A stretch of DNA of 35,904 bases from Gordonia desulfuricans NBRC 100010 (GCF_001485495.1 NZ_BCNF01000093.1:1-35904); one strand, 5' to 3'; numbered from the stretch's first letter, positions 1 to 7,258 are shown. Notes: generated by a model not told the origin, from the sequence alone. Translations and numbers: made by a program.

Positions 1-43
1 CCTCCGCCGGCCGACCTCACCAACGTGACCACCTCGGCGGCGA

Positions 44-253
44 TCACCACCGCTTCGAGGGTCGTCGCATCGCACAGTCGACGCACTGGCGTGCGGCCGG
101 GAGCACCTCGAGGCGGTCGGGGCCGATCGCCGAGCCGCAGGCCTCACAGCGGCCGTAGGAGCCCGCACCGACACGGTCGAGGGCGGCGTCGATCTCCTCC
201 AGACGGACGCGGGACCGCTCGATCAGGGCCGCCCGCCCGTCGTGTTCGCTCAT
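44..253 (-). CDS. DksA/TraR-type C4 zinc-finger protein
   Basis: A short 69-residue protein. The C-terminal half shows the TraR/DksA zinc finger: CEAC (about residues 36-39) and CVDC (about 57-60), with the typical text GSYGRCEACG and RLEVLPAARQC between and around them. The N-terminal half is a predicted helix (ERSRVRLEEIDAALDRV), matching the coiled-coil part of the family. Family members bind RNA polymerase through the secondary channel or act as small transcription factors; the role here is inferred from family only. It is shorter than DksA proper (about 150 residues) and closer in size to TraR. The ATG start is the only one that keeps the helix. Confidence 0.85.
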   Translation of the reverse strand: MSEHDGRAALIERSRVRLEEIDAALDRVGAGSYGRCEACGSAIGPDRLEVLPAARQCVDCAMRRPSKRW

Positions 254-342
254 CGTTGCCCGCTCATCATTCCCTGTGCTTGTCTGTCCCTTTGTACGCC
301 GTGCAACCCACGAGATCCGACGACCACGGGTCCTGACGCTCT

Positions 343-1158
343 ATGTCGCACGCGTGTGCGAACATGGTCATCGTGAGCGCACGCAAGAGCAGTGGACTGA
401 CCCCAGAAGACCTGGAGACGCTGGCCGCCGGAGTGACCGCAGGCAAGCGCGTGACGGTGTATCTCGCCGATCCGGTGCCCTCGCTCGGCCTCGAGGCGGG
501 GGCGTCGGCGCGGGTGGTGTCCGTCGACGGCTCGACGGTGACGGTGAGCCCCAAGGGCGTCGACGATCAACTCCCGTTCGAGGCCAACGAGCTGCAGCGC
601 ACCCGCGTCTCGGCCACGACGCCCGCGGCAACCCGACGGCGACCCGCCGCCGCGCCGGTCACATCGGGCCCGTCGCAACCGCGAACTGCCGCACCCGCAC
701 CCCAGACGGCGACCGCAAACCGACCGAAGGGCGCTGCGGCGCCCAAGGCCGTCACGCCCTCGAAAACCCCTGCGCCGGTGCCGAAATCGCCGGCCGAGGA
801 CCACATCGGACAGCTTCGGGCGCAGCCGGCCACACCCAAGCCGACGCCGGTGCGAGCCACCCGATCGGCCAAGTCCTCGAAGGCCTCGGTCAGTGTCACA
901 GTGACGGCGAGCGGGGAGGGGCCGTGGACGGTCGTGGTGTCCACCGGCAGCAAGAAGCACAAGTCCACCGAGGTGTCGGCAGACCGGGTGGCACGGGCGA
1001 TGCGTGAACTCGGCGACGACGTCGCCATCGACGCCGTCGACGGTGTGATCGCCGCCGCGAGAGAAGCCGCCCAGAAGCGGATCGACGAACTCAGTCTCGA
1101 ACTCGAGACCGCACGCGCGGCACTGGCCCAGCTCGACGGCAACGACGAGGGCCACTGA
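343..1158 (+). CDS. Actinobacterial protein of unknown function (DUF6319-like)
   Basis: 271 residues in three parts. The N-terminal domain (about residues 10-90) contains GKRVTVYLADPVPSLGL and VVSVDGSTVTVSPKGVDD. A Pro/Ala/Thr-rich linker of about 100 residues follows, then a C-terminal domain (about 185-271) with SVTVTASGEGPWTVVVSTGSK and a helical end (AAREAAQKRIDELSLELETARAAL). I recall similar two-domain proteins in mycolic-acid actinomycetes under DUF6319, but that name is from memory and untested. The start could be the ATG at 343 or the one at 364 (MVIVSARK). No membrane segment or signal peptide is visible. Function unknown. Confidence 0.7.
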   Translation: MSHACANMVIVSARKSSGLTPEDLETLAAGVTAGKRVTVYLADPVPSLGLEAGASARVVSVDGSTVTVSPKGVDDQLPFEANELQRTRVSATTPAATRRRPAAAPVTSGPSQPRTAAPAPQTATANRPKGAAAPKAVTPSKTPAPVPKSPAEDHIGQLRAQPATPKPTPVRATRSAKSSKASVSVTVTASGEGPWTVVVSTGSKKHKSTEVSADRVARAMRELGDDVAIDAVDGVIAAAREAAQKRIDELSLELETARAALAQLDGNDEGH

Positions 1159-1315
1159 CCGGATCACCTCCGCATCACCGCTGGGTGGTCAACACTCACA
1201 CGTCGCCGTACGTCCGCCGACGACCAGCGGACGGTCGGTTTTACACCACACCTCATCGGCACTGAAGCGCCCATCACCCGACAGTGCGCAAAGTCGGGTG
1301 TGTCTATCCTGAGGC

Positions 1316-2854
1316 GTGATCTCCTCATCATCCCGGTCTCAGGCGTCAGGACGGATTCGTAGCGCAGCGTTCGCGACAAAAGTGATGTCCGCGGAGGAGG
1401 CGGTGGGCTTCATCCACCCCGCCGACACGGTCGCGATCAGCGGTTTCGGTGGTGCGGGCACGCCCAAGGCGGTCGTCCCGGCGCTGGCCGAGCGGATCCG
1501 GGAGACCCGGGCGACGGGCTCGAACTTCACGATCAACCTGCTGACCGGGGCCTCGGTGACCTCCCAGACCGAGAAGCTGCTCACCGAGGTCGACGGTATC
1601 GCCTTGCGCATGCCGTATCAGGCCGAGTCGACGGCCCGGAAGAAGATCAACGACGGCCGGATGGACTACGTCGACATCCATCTGTCGCATGTCGCCCAGC
1701 AGGTGTGGGAGGGCTACTACGGCAAGGTCGACGTCGCCGTCGTCGAGATCGCCGGGATCACCGAGGACGGCGAACTGATCCCGTCGTCGTCGATCGGCAA
1801 CAACAAGACCTGGCTGGACGTCGCCGACAAGGTCATCCTCGAGGTCAACTCGTGGGTGCCCGCGGAGATGGAGGGTATGCACGATGTGTACTACGGCACC
1901 GCACTGCCACCCAACCGCACACCGATCCAGCTGACGCGGGTCGAGGACCGCATCGGTCAGCCGACGTTCCGGGTCGATCCGGCCAAAGTCATCGCGGTGG
2001 TGGAGACCCACGGTCGTGACGGCGCCAACCCGCTGACCCCCTCCGACGGCGTGAGCCAGGCGATCGCCGGCCATGTGCTGGACTTCTTCGCCCATGAGGT
2101 GCGTGCCGGGCGGCTGCCTGCCGACAGTCTGCTACCGCTGCAGGCGGGGATCGGCAATGTCGCCAATGCGGTGCTCGGCGGACTCGACCGCGGTGGTTAC
2201 AAAGGTCTGACCTGCTATTCGGAAGTCATCCAGGACAGCATGCTGCGCCTGGTCAAGGACGGGACCGTGGCACATGCATCGGCCACCGCCCTCGCGCTCA
2301 GCGAGGAGGGGATCGAAGAGCTGACGGCGAACATCGACTTCTATCGCGAGCACATCATCCTGCGCCCGCAAGAGATCAGCAACCACCCCGAGATCGTCCG
2401 TCGGTTGGGCGTGATCGCGATGAACGGCATGCTCGAGGCCGATATCTACGGAAACGTGAACTCGACGCACGTCATGGGCACCAAGATCATGAACGGCATC
2501 GGCGGTTCGGGTGACTTCGCGCGCAACGGATATGTGTCGATGTTCTTGAGCCCGTCCACCGCGCGAGGCGGCACGATCTCGGCGATCGTGCCGATGGTGC
2601 CGCACGTCGACCACACCGAACACGACACCCAGGTCATCGTCACCGAACACGGTCTGGCGGATCTGCGCGGTCTGTCACCCCGTCGACGGGCGCATCTGAT
2701 CATCGAGAACTGCGCGCACCCCGAGTACCGGCCGATGCTGCACGACTACTTCAAGCGGGCCGAGGCACAGCCCGGTGCCGGCCAGACACCGCACCTTCTC
2801 GGCGAGGCGTTCGGCTTCCACCAGCGCTATCTCGAGACCGGATCGATGCGCTGA
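1316..2854 (+). CDS. Acetyl-CoA hydrolase/transferase family protein (succinyl-CoA:acetate CoA-transferase type)
   Basis: A 512-residue, family-length class I CoA-transferase that moves CoA between short-chain acids such as succinate and acetate. Recognisable blocks are DTVAISGFGGAGTPKAV near the start, ELIPSSSIGNN, PLQAGIGNVANAVL (glycine loop) and TCYSEVIQDSM, whose Glu is the expected catalytic residue forming the CoA thioester. The C-terminal part has GGSGDFARNGYVS and VIVTEHGLADLRGLS, typical of the succinate CoA-transferase branch. The GTG at 1316 is chosen because the family-typical text RIRSAAFATKVMSAEEA precedes the first ATG. A TATCCT box at 1304-1309 lies only six bases before the GTG, so a leaderless mRNA is likely. 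It stands alone. Confidence 0.92.
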   Translation: MISSSSRSQASGRIRSAAFATKVMSAEEAVGFIHPADTVAISGFGGAGTPKAVVPALAERIRETRATGSNFTINLLTGASVTSQTEKLLTEVDGIALRMPYQAESTARKKINDGRMDYVDIHLSHVAQQVWEGYYGKVDVAVVEIAGITEDGELIPSSSIGNNKTWLDVADKVILEVNSWVPAEMEGMHDVYYGTALPPNRTPIQLTRVEDRIGQPTFRVDPAKVIAVVETHGRDGANPLTPSDGVSQAIAGHVLDFFAHEVRAGRLPADSLLPLQAGIGNVANAVLGGLDRGGYKGLTCYSEVIQDSMLRLVKDGTVAHASATALALSEEGIEELTANIDFYREHIILRPQEISNHPEIVRRLGVIAMNGMLEADIYGNVNSTHVMGTKIMNGIGGSGDFARNGYVSMFLSPSTARGGTISAIVPMVPHVDHTEHDTQVIVTEHGLADLRGLSPRRRAHLIIENCAHPEYRPMLHDYFKRAEAQPGAGQTPHLLGEAFGFHQRYLETGSMR

Positions 2855-2875
2855 CCGTCGCAGACACCGGCGACG

Positions 2876-3643
2876 TCACTGCGCGGCCGGACGGTAGGCG
2901 GTGGTGACCTCCACGGGTGCCGGCATCGATTCGCCGTCACCGAAGTACACCGTCCACCGGGTGTCCGACTTCTCGTATAGCTCGGATGAGCCAGCCCGAT
3001 AGAACACGAAGCCGCTGGTGGACGACCCGGCCTGACAGCTGTAGCCGAACTCGAAACCGGCGGGCGGCATGGGCCATGCACCACCGCTGCGTGCCACGCA
3101 GCGCCTGCCGTTGGCGAGTTCCAGTGCCCACGGGAAGGAATCCGGTCGCGGCGCATCCAGCACCGGCAGGGATCCGGAGTATCGGTATTCGGCGAGCTGT
3201 GTGGCCCACGGGGCGAAGGTGCACAGCAGCCTGCCGGTTCCCGGCCAGCAGGCATTCGCGCCGTCGGCGGCGGTGCCGCATCGGTACACCCCTGTGGTGG
3301 CGGCGCCGAGCGCATTGGTGCAGTACTCGATGGTGCTCGAACTCCACGACGCTCCGGTCTGCCCGACGACGAAACCGTTGATCGGGTTCCCGGAGCGGTC
3401 GGCGGCCACCACGTTCACCAGTGCGGGCCCGGAGGTCGAGGCCGAATCGTGGGACGCAGAGGACGAATCACCGGGCACCGCGGCGGATACTCCGGCCCGG
3501 GACTGGACGGTCGGGGTGCCGCCGGTGCTCACCGTACAGCCGACCAGCGCGCCGACCGCGGTGACCAGGATGGCCACGATCACGGCCGTACGGCCCCAAC
3601 CGGTGTGGGCGTGGACGGTGCGGCGGGATCGTGGACTCGGCAT
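2876..3643 (-). CDS. Putative secreted lipoprotein, Cys-rich, unknown function
   Basis: 255 residues. The N-terminus is basic (MPSPRSRRTVHAHTGWGR), then a hydrophobic segment (TAVIVAILVTAVGALVGC) ends in a lipobox LVGC, so the mature protein should be lipidated at that Cys (about residue 36). A Ser/Thr/Ala-rich linker follows. The globular part (about 85-255) carries several Cys residues (YCTNALG, YRCGTA, ACWPGTG, LLCTFAPW, RRCVARSG, YSCQAG), which suggests disulfides outside the membrane. I do not recognise the domain. The gene is monocistronic and converges with the CoA-transferase gene with a short gap. Confidence 0.8.
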   Translation of the reverse strand: MPSPRSRRTVHAHTGWGRTAVIVAILVTAVGALVGCTVSTGGTPTVQSRAGVSAAVPGDSSSASHDSASTSGPALVNVVAADRSGNPINGFVVGQTGASWSSSTIEYCTNALGAATTGVYRCGTAADGANACWPGTGRLLCTFAPWATQLAEYRYSGSLPVLDAPRPDSFPWALELANGRRCVARSGGAWPMPPAGFEFGYSCQAGSSTSGFVFYRAGSSELYEKSDTRWTVYFGDGESMPAPVEVTTAYRPAAQ

Positions 3644-3786
3644 GTCGCCGAATGCTATTCGAACGTCCCATCGGGTGAGTCGTCGACTCGCGTCTCAGCG
3701 GTCGCCCGCGTCCAGAATCGTCCGATCGGCCGACACACCCGGATGGCGACGGTGCGTCCGGTCGTACCGAGCAGGGATACGAAACC

Positions 3787-4149
3787 TCAACCGCGTGAAC
3801 GAGATCGCCTCCGGTTCCACCATCGTCGACGATCGGCGGGCGGCGACCACACCCCGGATGAGACGAGATGGACGGTGAACGCCTCGGCGTCAGCCACCGA
3901 CCCACCCCGTTGACGTCCCCGGGCCCAGGCCATGAAGGCTTCGACGAACGCATCGCCGAGCTGGGCTCGCGCCAGGGGCATGTGCCGTGCCACCTCTCCG
4001 GCCCGCTTGCGCAACAAGGCGTCTTCGGCGATCCGGAGCCGGTCGACGTCGAAACCCGCAGGGGCGGCGCCACCGGCGACCAACGCCCGGACCAACTCTT
4101 CTTGACGTTGCGCCAACGACATCCGCGCGGCGACGAGCTGTTCGCTCAT
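3787..4149 (-). CDS. Partner protein of the MNIO enzyme (RiPP maturation partner candidate)
   Basis: 120 residues from the ATG at 4149. This ATG overlaps the stop codon of the MNIO gene (ATGA at 4146-4149), and GGAGGA lies upstream inside that gene, so the two are translationally coupled. The sequence is helical: RMSLAQRQEELVRALVAGG, GFDVDRLRIAEDALLRKRA, then ARHMPLARAQLGDAFVEAF. MNIO (DUF692) enzymes usually act with a partner that delivers the precursor peptide (MbnC, TglI or DUF2063 types). This protein has the right place, but I cannot show homology to a named partner family. The C-terminus is basic (WWNRRRSRSRG). A longer start at 4167 is possible but has less support. Confidence 0.7.
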   Translation of the reverse strand: MSEQLVAARMSLAQRQEELVRALVAGGAAPAGFDVDRLRIAEDALLRKRAGEVARHMPLARAQLGDAFVEAFMAWARGRQRGGSVADAEAFTVHLVSSGVWSPPADRRRWWNRRRSRSRG

Positions 4150-4988
4150 GATGCGTCCTCCCACCACCTGCTGCCGGTCGTGATCCGGTCCATCCCCGCC
4201 GCATCGGCGATGCTGTCGAGTTCGGTGAGCAACTCGCGCGCCGGCGGGTAGCGTCCGTCGCGTTCGAGCATGAACGCCGGGACCCGCCCGGTGCCGGACA
4301 GACGGGCGACGAGTTCGAGGACCTCCGGCGGAACCGGCGCGGTATGGGTGTCGTGGTAGACGTGTCCATCCGATTCACCGCCTGCCACATGGCTGTACGC
4401 GATGCGATCGGTCGGCAGGCGATCCAGTTCGACGACCGGGTCGAGTCCTCGGTTGCGCGCACACGCATACACATTGGCGACGTCGACGAGGAGATACACG
4501 CCGGTGCGTTCCACCAGTTCGGTGAGGAACTCGGCATCGGAGTACTCGTCGTCGGGCCAGTCGAAGAGGGTCGCGATGTTCTCCACCGCCAGCGGAACCG
4601 GTATGCCGTCCTGAGTGCGTCGGATGTTCTCGGTGAGTACGTCGAGGGACTCGCGGGTGCGCGGGACGGGGAGTAGGTGACCGGCCTCCACACCGCCGGC
4701 CCGGACGAACGCGATGTGCTCGCTCACCACTGGTGACCCGAACTGTTCCGCGGCGTCGGCGAGTACCCGGATCCGCTCGGGTGTCACCGGTTCGGCACCG
4801 CCGAGCGACAATCCGATCCCGTGGGGGATCACCGGAACCCCCAGATCGCTGATCGCCTCGGTGGGGAAGTGCGGAACGCTCTCGGCGATGACCTCGACGA
4901 AGCCGAGTCCGGGGAGGCCGGCATGGACGGCGGCGATCTCCGGCCGCCATCCCACGCCGATCCCGGTGATCAATGGTGTCGTGTTCAT
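4146..4988 (-). CDS. MNIO (DUF692) family iron-dependent peptide-modifying enzyme
   Basis: 280 residues, the usual family length, a TIM-barrel type enzyme. Metal-ligand motifs appear in family order: HGIGLS (His56), SEHIAF (Glu90, His91), GHLLP (His104), ENIATLF (Glu136, Asn137), DVANVY (Asp169, Asn172), SHVAGG (His200) and HDTH (212-215). Relatives MbnB, TglH and ChrH use two or three iron atoms and oxygen to rebuild Cys or Asn residues in ribosomal peptides; bufferin-type members convert Cys to thiooxazole. The ATG at 4988 follows GAAGGGG at good spacing, better than the GTG at 4997. The next gene overlaps by 4 bp, and a Gly/Cys-rich peptide frame lies just upstream, the expected substrate. 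Confidence 0.9.
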   Translation of the reverse strand: MNTTPLITGIGVGWRPEIAAVHAGLPGLGFVEVIAESVPHFPTEAISDLGVPVIPHGIGLSLGGAEPVTPERIRVLADAAEQFGSPVVSEHIAFVRAGGVEAGHLLPVPRTRESLDVLTENIRRTQDGIPVPLAVENIATLFDWPDDEYSDAEFLTELVERTGVYLLVDVANVYACARNRGLDPVVELDRLPTDRIAYSHVAGGESDGHVYHDTHTAPVPPEVLELVARLSGTGRVPAFMLERDGRYPPARELLTELDSIADAAGMDRITTGSRWWEDAS

Positions 4989-5059
4989 GATGTTCACCCC
5001 TTCGCGGGTCTCGTCTGCTTCTCCGACTTGTCGTCGGCGCGGTGTCGTGGTCCAGTAGA

Positions 5060-5107
5060 GGGCCGTTGTGGTGCAGGGCCGTTGTGGTGCAGGACCGTTC
5101 GGGTGCC
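5060..5107. repeat. 16-bp tandem repeat, two perfect copies plus one degenerate copy
   Basis: GGGCCGTTGTGGTGCA occurs at 5060-5075 and again at 5076-5091. A third, diverged copy (about 12 of 16 bases) follows at 5092-5107. It sits in the 170-base leader between the peptide frame and the MNIO gene. A second duplication of the same 16-bp period, GCGGTACTCATCCAC at 5137-5151 and 5153-5167, overlaps the 3' end of the peptide frame. Confidence 0.85.
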
Positions 5108-5159
5108 TTCTCGTCGAACGACCCTGCCCATCCGCCGCGGTACTCATCCACTGCGGTAC

Positions 5160-5436
5160 TCATCCACCACAGCCGCCACCCCCTCCGCCGCCACCACAGC
5201 CTCCGCAGCCGCCTCCACCGCCACCCCCACCGCAGCCTCCGCCGCCACCACAGCCGCTGCCGCCCCCGCAGCCGCCACAGGAGAATCCCGAGCCGTCTCC
5301 GCCACCGTCGCCACCACCGGAGGAGATGTCCGCGGCGTACGACGCGGCCGCGACACCCGGCGCCAGATGGGTCAGTGCGAGAGGCCCGAACAGCCCGGCG
5401 GCGATGGCGAGGGCCCGAGATCAGTGCCGCGGACAT
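5160..5436 (-). pseudogene. Gly/Cys-rich precursor peptide of the MNIO locus, frame broken near its start
   Basis: The reverse-strand frame ending at the TGA of 5162-5160 reads a hydrophobic segment (ALAIAAGLFGPLALTHL), a signal-peptidase-like stretch (VAAASYAAD), an acidic Gly linker (SSGGGDGGGDGSGF) and then a tail of only Gly, Cys and one Ser. The tail holds seven Cys, in the order SC-GG-C, GGGSG-C, G5-C, G8-C, GG-C, G8-C-GG. The frame is open from 5420 but has no ATG, GTG or TTG. An ATG at 5436 (MSAALIS) lies one base out of frame, and removing one base from GGGCCC at 5411-5416 would join the two into a peptide of about 90 residues. Signal peptide plus Cys core beside an MNIO enzyme fits a bufferin-like precursor. 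The break may be real, a sequencing error, or a sign that the true start differs. Confidence 0.65.
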
Positions 5437-5710
5437 GGATCACTTCTGGAATCCCTCACCGAATTCGGCCCGCGAGGCCGAGCGCGCCGCCGAAGCCCAC
5501 CGGACCACCGCATCCGATGACACCAACCCCCTCACCAAAAGGGAACGTGAGGTCGCCGATCTGATCGCCCAGGGGCTCAGCAACCGCGCCATCGCCGACC
5601 AGCTGGTGGTCTCCCGCCGTACCGTCGACGGGCACGTCGAACGCATCCTCAACAAGCTCGGTGTGGGCTCCCGCACCCAGGTGGCGGCGTGGCTTCATGC
5701 GAGGTCGTGA
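5435..5710 (+). CDS. Small LuxR/GerE-type helix-turn-helix protein
   Basis: 91 residues from the ATG at 5435. Residues about 33-85 form a LuxR-type DNA-binding domain: LTKREREVADLIAQGLSNRAIADQLVVSRRTVDGHVERILNKLG, with the conserved Thr-Val-x-x-His of the recognition helix. The first 30 residues (FWNPSPNSAREAERAAEAHR) are short and charged; no receiver, PAS or ATPase domain is present. The start overlaps the reverse-strand ATG of the peptide frame (5434-5436), so the two genes are divergent with no promoter space between them. One start may lie elsewhere; the frame stays open upstream. It ends 78 bases before the retron RNA, so it could regulate the MNIO locus or the retron. Both roles are guesses. 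Confidence 0.75.
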   Translation: MDHFWNPSPNSAREAERAAEAHRTTASDDTNPLTKREREVADLIAQGLSNRAIADQLVVSRRTVDGHVERILNKLGVGSRTQVAAWLHARS

Positions 5711-5713
5711 AGA

Positions 5714-5752
5714 ACCCGAACAAGCCGGTCACGGCACACCGTGACATCGGGT
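5714..5752 (+). terminator. Strong stem-loop after the LuxR-type gene
   Basis: GTCACGG (5728-5734), loop CACA, CCGTGAC (5739-5745) is a perfect 7-bp stem. An outer ACCCGA (5714-5719) pairs with TCGGGT (5747-5752). It starts four bases after the stop codon and separates the LuxR-type gene from the retron promoter. There is no T-tract, as is common for actinobacterial terminators. Confidence 0.55.
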
Positions 5753-5755
5753 GTG

Positions 5756-5783
5756 TTGTGGCACCAACGGATTCTGGCAGGAT
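5756..5783 (+). promoter_or_regulatory. Candidate promoter of the retron RNA/RT transcript
   Basis: TTGTGG (5756-5761), 16-base spacer, CAGGAT (5778-5783). The expected start point, about seven bases after the -10 box, falls at about 5790, at the first base of the a1 repeat (5789). The boxes are only moderate matches, so this rests mainly on position. Confidence 0.4.
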
Positions 5784-5788
5784 CGACC

Positions 5789-5954
5789 CGATGGGCGGCG
5801 GGCGAGGTGAGAGGGGATCGGTTCGATCCGTCTCAGGGGAAACCCCTGGGTACATGTCACAGTTGGTTCCTGCGTCCGGCGCCACACGGCACGCTCCGCG
5901 TGCGACCCGGCGCCGCGGCACTGCGTTCTGGGTCACTGCACCCGTCGCCCATCG
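5789..5954 (+). ncRNA. Retron non-coding RNA (msr-msd) with a1/a2 repeat
   Basis: CGATGGGCGGCGGG (5789-5802, a1) pairs with CCCGTCGCCCATCG (5941-5954, a2) over 14 bp, all Watson-Crick except one G-U. Inside come two short hairpins of msr type: TGAGA-GG-GGATCG, loop GTT, CGATCC-G-TCTCA (5808-5835), and GGGG-AAA-CCCC (5836-5846). A larger msd-like hairpin follows: outer stem CGGCGCC/GGCGCCG (5877-5883 with 5909-5915) and inner stem GCACGC-TCC-GCGTGC (5889-5903). Order, closing repeat and position 35 bases before the RT start codon all match the known retron plan. The priming G is probably near the end of a1 or just after it (GGGCGAGG), but cannot be fixed from sequence alone. Confidence 0.72.
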
Positions 5955-5989
5955 CCTCCCCACGACCGTGCCGGTACCCGGTGGTGCCG

Positions 5990-7258
5990 ATGAGTGAGCC
6001 GTCCCTTCCGGCCGGCGAGGTCGCGGCGGCCGCCGCCGAGTTCTCCCGGATCCTCACCGCGTGGACGAGGTCGGAGATCGTACGCGCCGTGATCGCGGTC
6101 CTCCCGTACGACGTGGCGGCCGAGGCCGGCAACCGGCTCTTCGAGCGGACCCCGCACGAACCCCGTCACCCGGCGGCGGCCTTCGTCGCGGCACTGCAAC
6201 CGTGGACGCTGCCGACGCCCGTCACGCGCACGTGGGACCTGACGGAGCCGGTCCGAGCAGACGGCCTCCCGGCGGGCCTGCCGGATCTCCACGACGTCGA
6301 GCAGTTCGCGTACTGGCTCGACTTCACCGTCCCGGAACTCGAATGGTTCGCCGATCGTGGGGGATGGCTGCGGACCGCTCGACCGCCGCTGCGGCACTAT
6401 CGGATCTGGCGGCGTGCCAAACGTGACGGGGTGCGCGTCATCGAGGCTCCGAAACCTCGGATGCGAGAGACCCAGCGTCGCCTGCTGCGTCGGCTCGTGG
6501 AACGCATTCCGGCGCATCCCGCTGCTCGCGGCTTCGTCCCGGGTGGTTCGACCGCGGCCTTCGCCTGGCCCCACACCGATCGGCCGTCGGTACTGCGCGT
6601 GGATCTGCGGCATTGCTTCGAGACCGTGACCACCGCACGCGTCCGACGTGTCTTCGCAGATGTCGGCTACCCGCCCGCCATCGCACGTCTTCTTGCCGAG
6701 ATCTGCACCACCGCAACGCCTGTCGACGAGCTGACCGACATCGACCACACCCATGCCTCGCTGCTGCGGTACCGGCATCTACCCCAGGGGGCGCCGACGT
6801 CGCCGCATCTGGCGAACCTGGTGATGCGCTCACTGGACCGCCGCCTGGACGGCTACGCCAGGCACAACGGACTGCGCTACACCCGCTATGGCGACGATCT
6901 CGCGTTGTCGGGGGACGACTTCGACGCCGACCGCGCGCTGTGGGTGGTGCTCCAGGTGGTCGGCGACGAGGGATTCCTCGTCCACCCCGGCAAGGTCCGG
7001 ATCATGCACCGCCACCAGCAGCAGCGCCTGGCGGGACTGGTCGTCAACGACCGTCCACAGGTCGCCCGGGCCGACTACGACAACCTTCGGGCGTTGTTGC
7101 ACAATGCGATCCGCGATGGCGCACAAGCCCAGAACCGGGACGCCCATCCCGACTTCCGGGCACATGTGTACGGTCTGATCGCCTGGATCGGGTCGACGGG
7201 AACGCTCCGCCGGGATCGCTTGCTGGAGATGGCGGCCCGGGTCGACTGGGATTCGTGA
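5990..7258 (+). CDS. Retron-type reverse transcriptase
   Basis: 422 residues. An N-terminal extension (about 1-130) includes DVEQFAYWLDFTVPELEWFAD, a helical motif seen at the front of many retron RTs. The RT core runs from about 138: VIEAPKPRMRE, RGFVPGGSTAAFAWPH (181-195), VDLRHCF (catalytic Asp205), LPQGAPTSPHLANL (264-277), YTRYGDDLAL with YGDD at 300-303 (Asp302, Asp303) and GFLVHPGKVRIM. The retron NAxxH region is FAWPH here and the VTG motif reads LAG (LAGLVVN, 347-353), so both are diverged. Overall style recalls myxobacterial retron RTs. The ATG at 5990 is the first in frame after the RNA, though its ribosome site is weak. The next gene is reversed and unrelated, so no effector is adjacent. 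Group II intron maturase and DGR partner features are absent. Confidence 0.88.
   Translation: MSEPSLPAGEVAAAAAEFSRILTAWTRSEIVRAVIAVLPYDVAAEAGNRLFERTPHEPRHPAAAFVAALQPWTLPTPVTRTWDLTEPVRADGLPAGLPDLHDVEQFAYWLDFTVPELEWFADRGGWLRTARPPLRHYRIWRRAKRDGVRVIEAPKPRMRETQRRLLRRLVERIPAHPAARGFVPGGSTAAFAWPHTDRPSVLRVDLRHCFETVTTARVRRVFADVGYPPAIARLLAEICTTATPVDELTDIDHTHASLLRYRHLPQGAPTSPHLANLVMRSLDRRLDGYARHNGLRYTRYGDDLALSGDDFDADRALWVVLQVVGDEGFLVHPGKVRIMHRHQQQRLAGLVVNDRPQVARADYDNLRALLHNAIRDGAQAQNRDAHPDFRAHVYGLIAWIGSTGTLRRDRLLEMAARVDWDS

Noticed and set aside
5161..5300. GCC-rich repeats as a possible CRISPR or satellite array
   Set aside because: No regular repeat-spacer pattern; the triplet pattern is simply Gly codons with Cys at intervals.
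5042..5434. Upstream extension of the LuxR-type gene (His/Arg-rich)
   Set aside because: It is the antisense of the Gly/Cys tail and not protein-like; the ATG at 5435 gives the whole DNA-binding domain.
4375..5436. Long Trp/Arg-rich reverse-strand open frame across the peptide tail and MNIO gene
   Set aside because: It is the wrong-frame reading of the Gly/Cys tail (GGC repeats) and of the MNIO gene; no ribosome site or domain.
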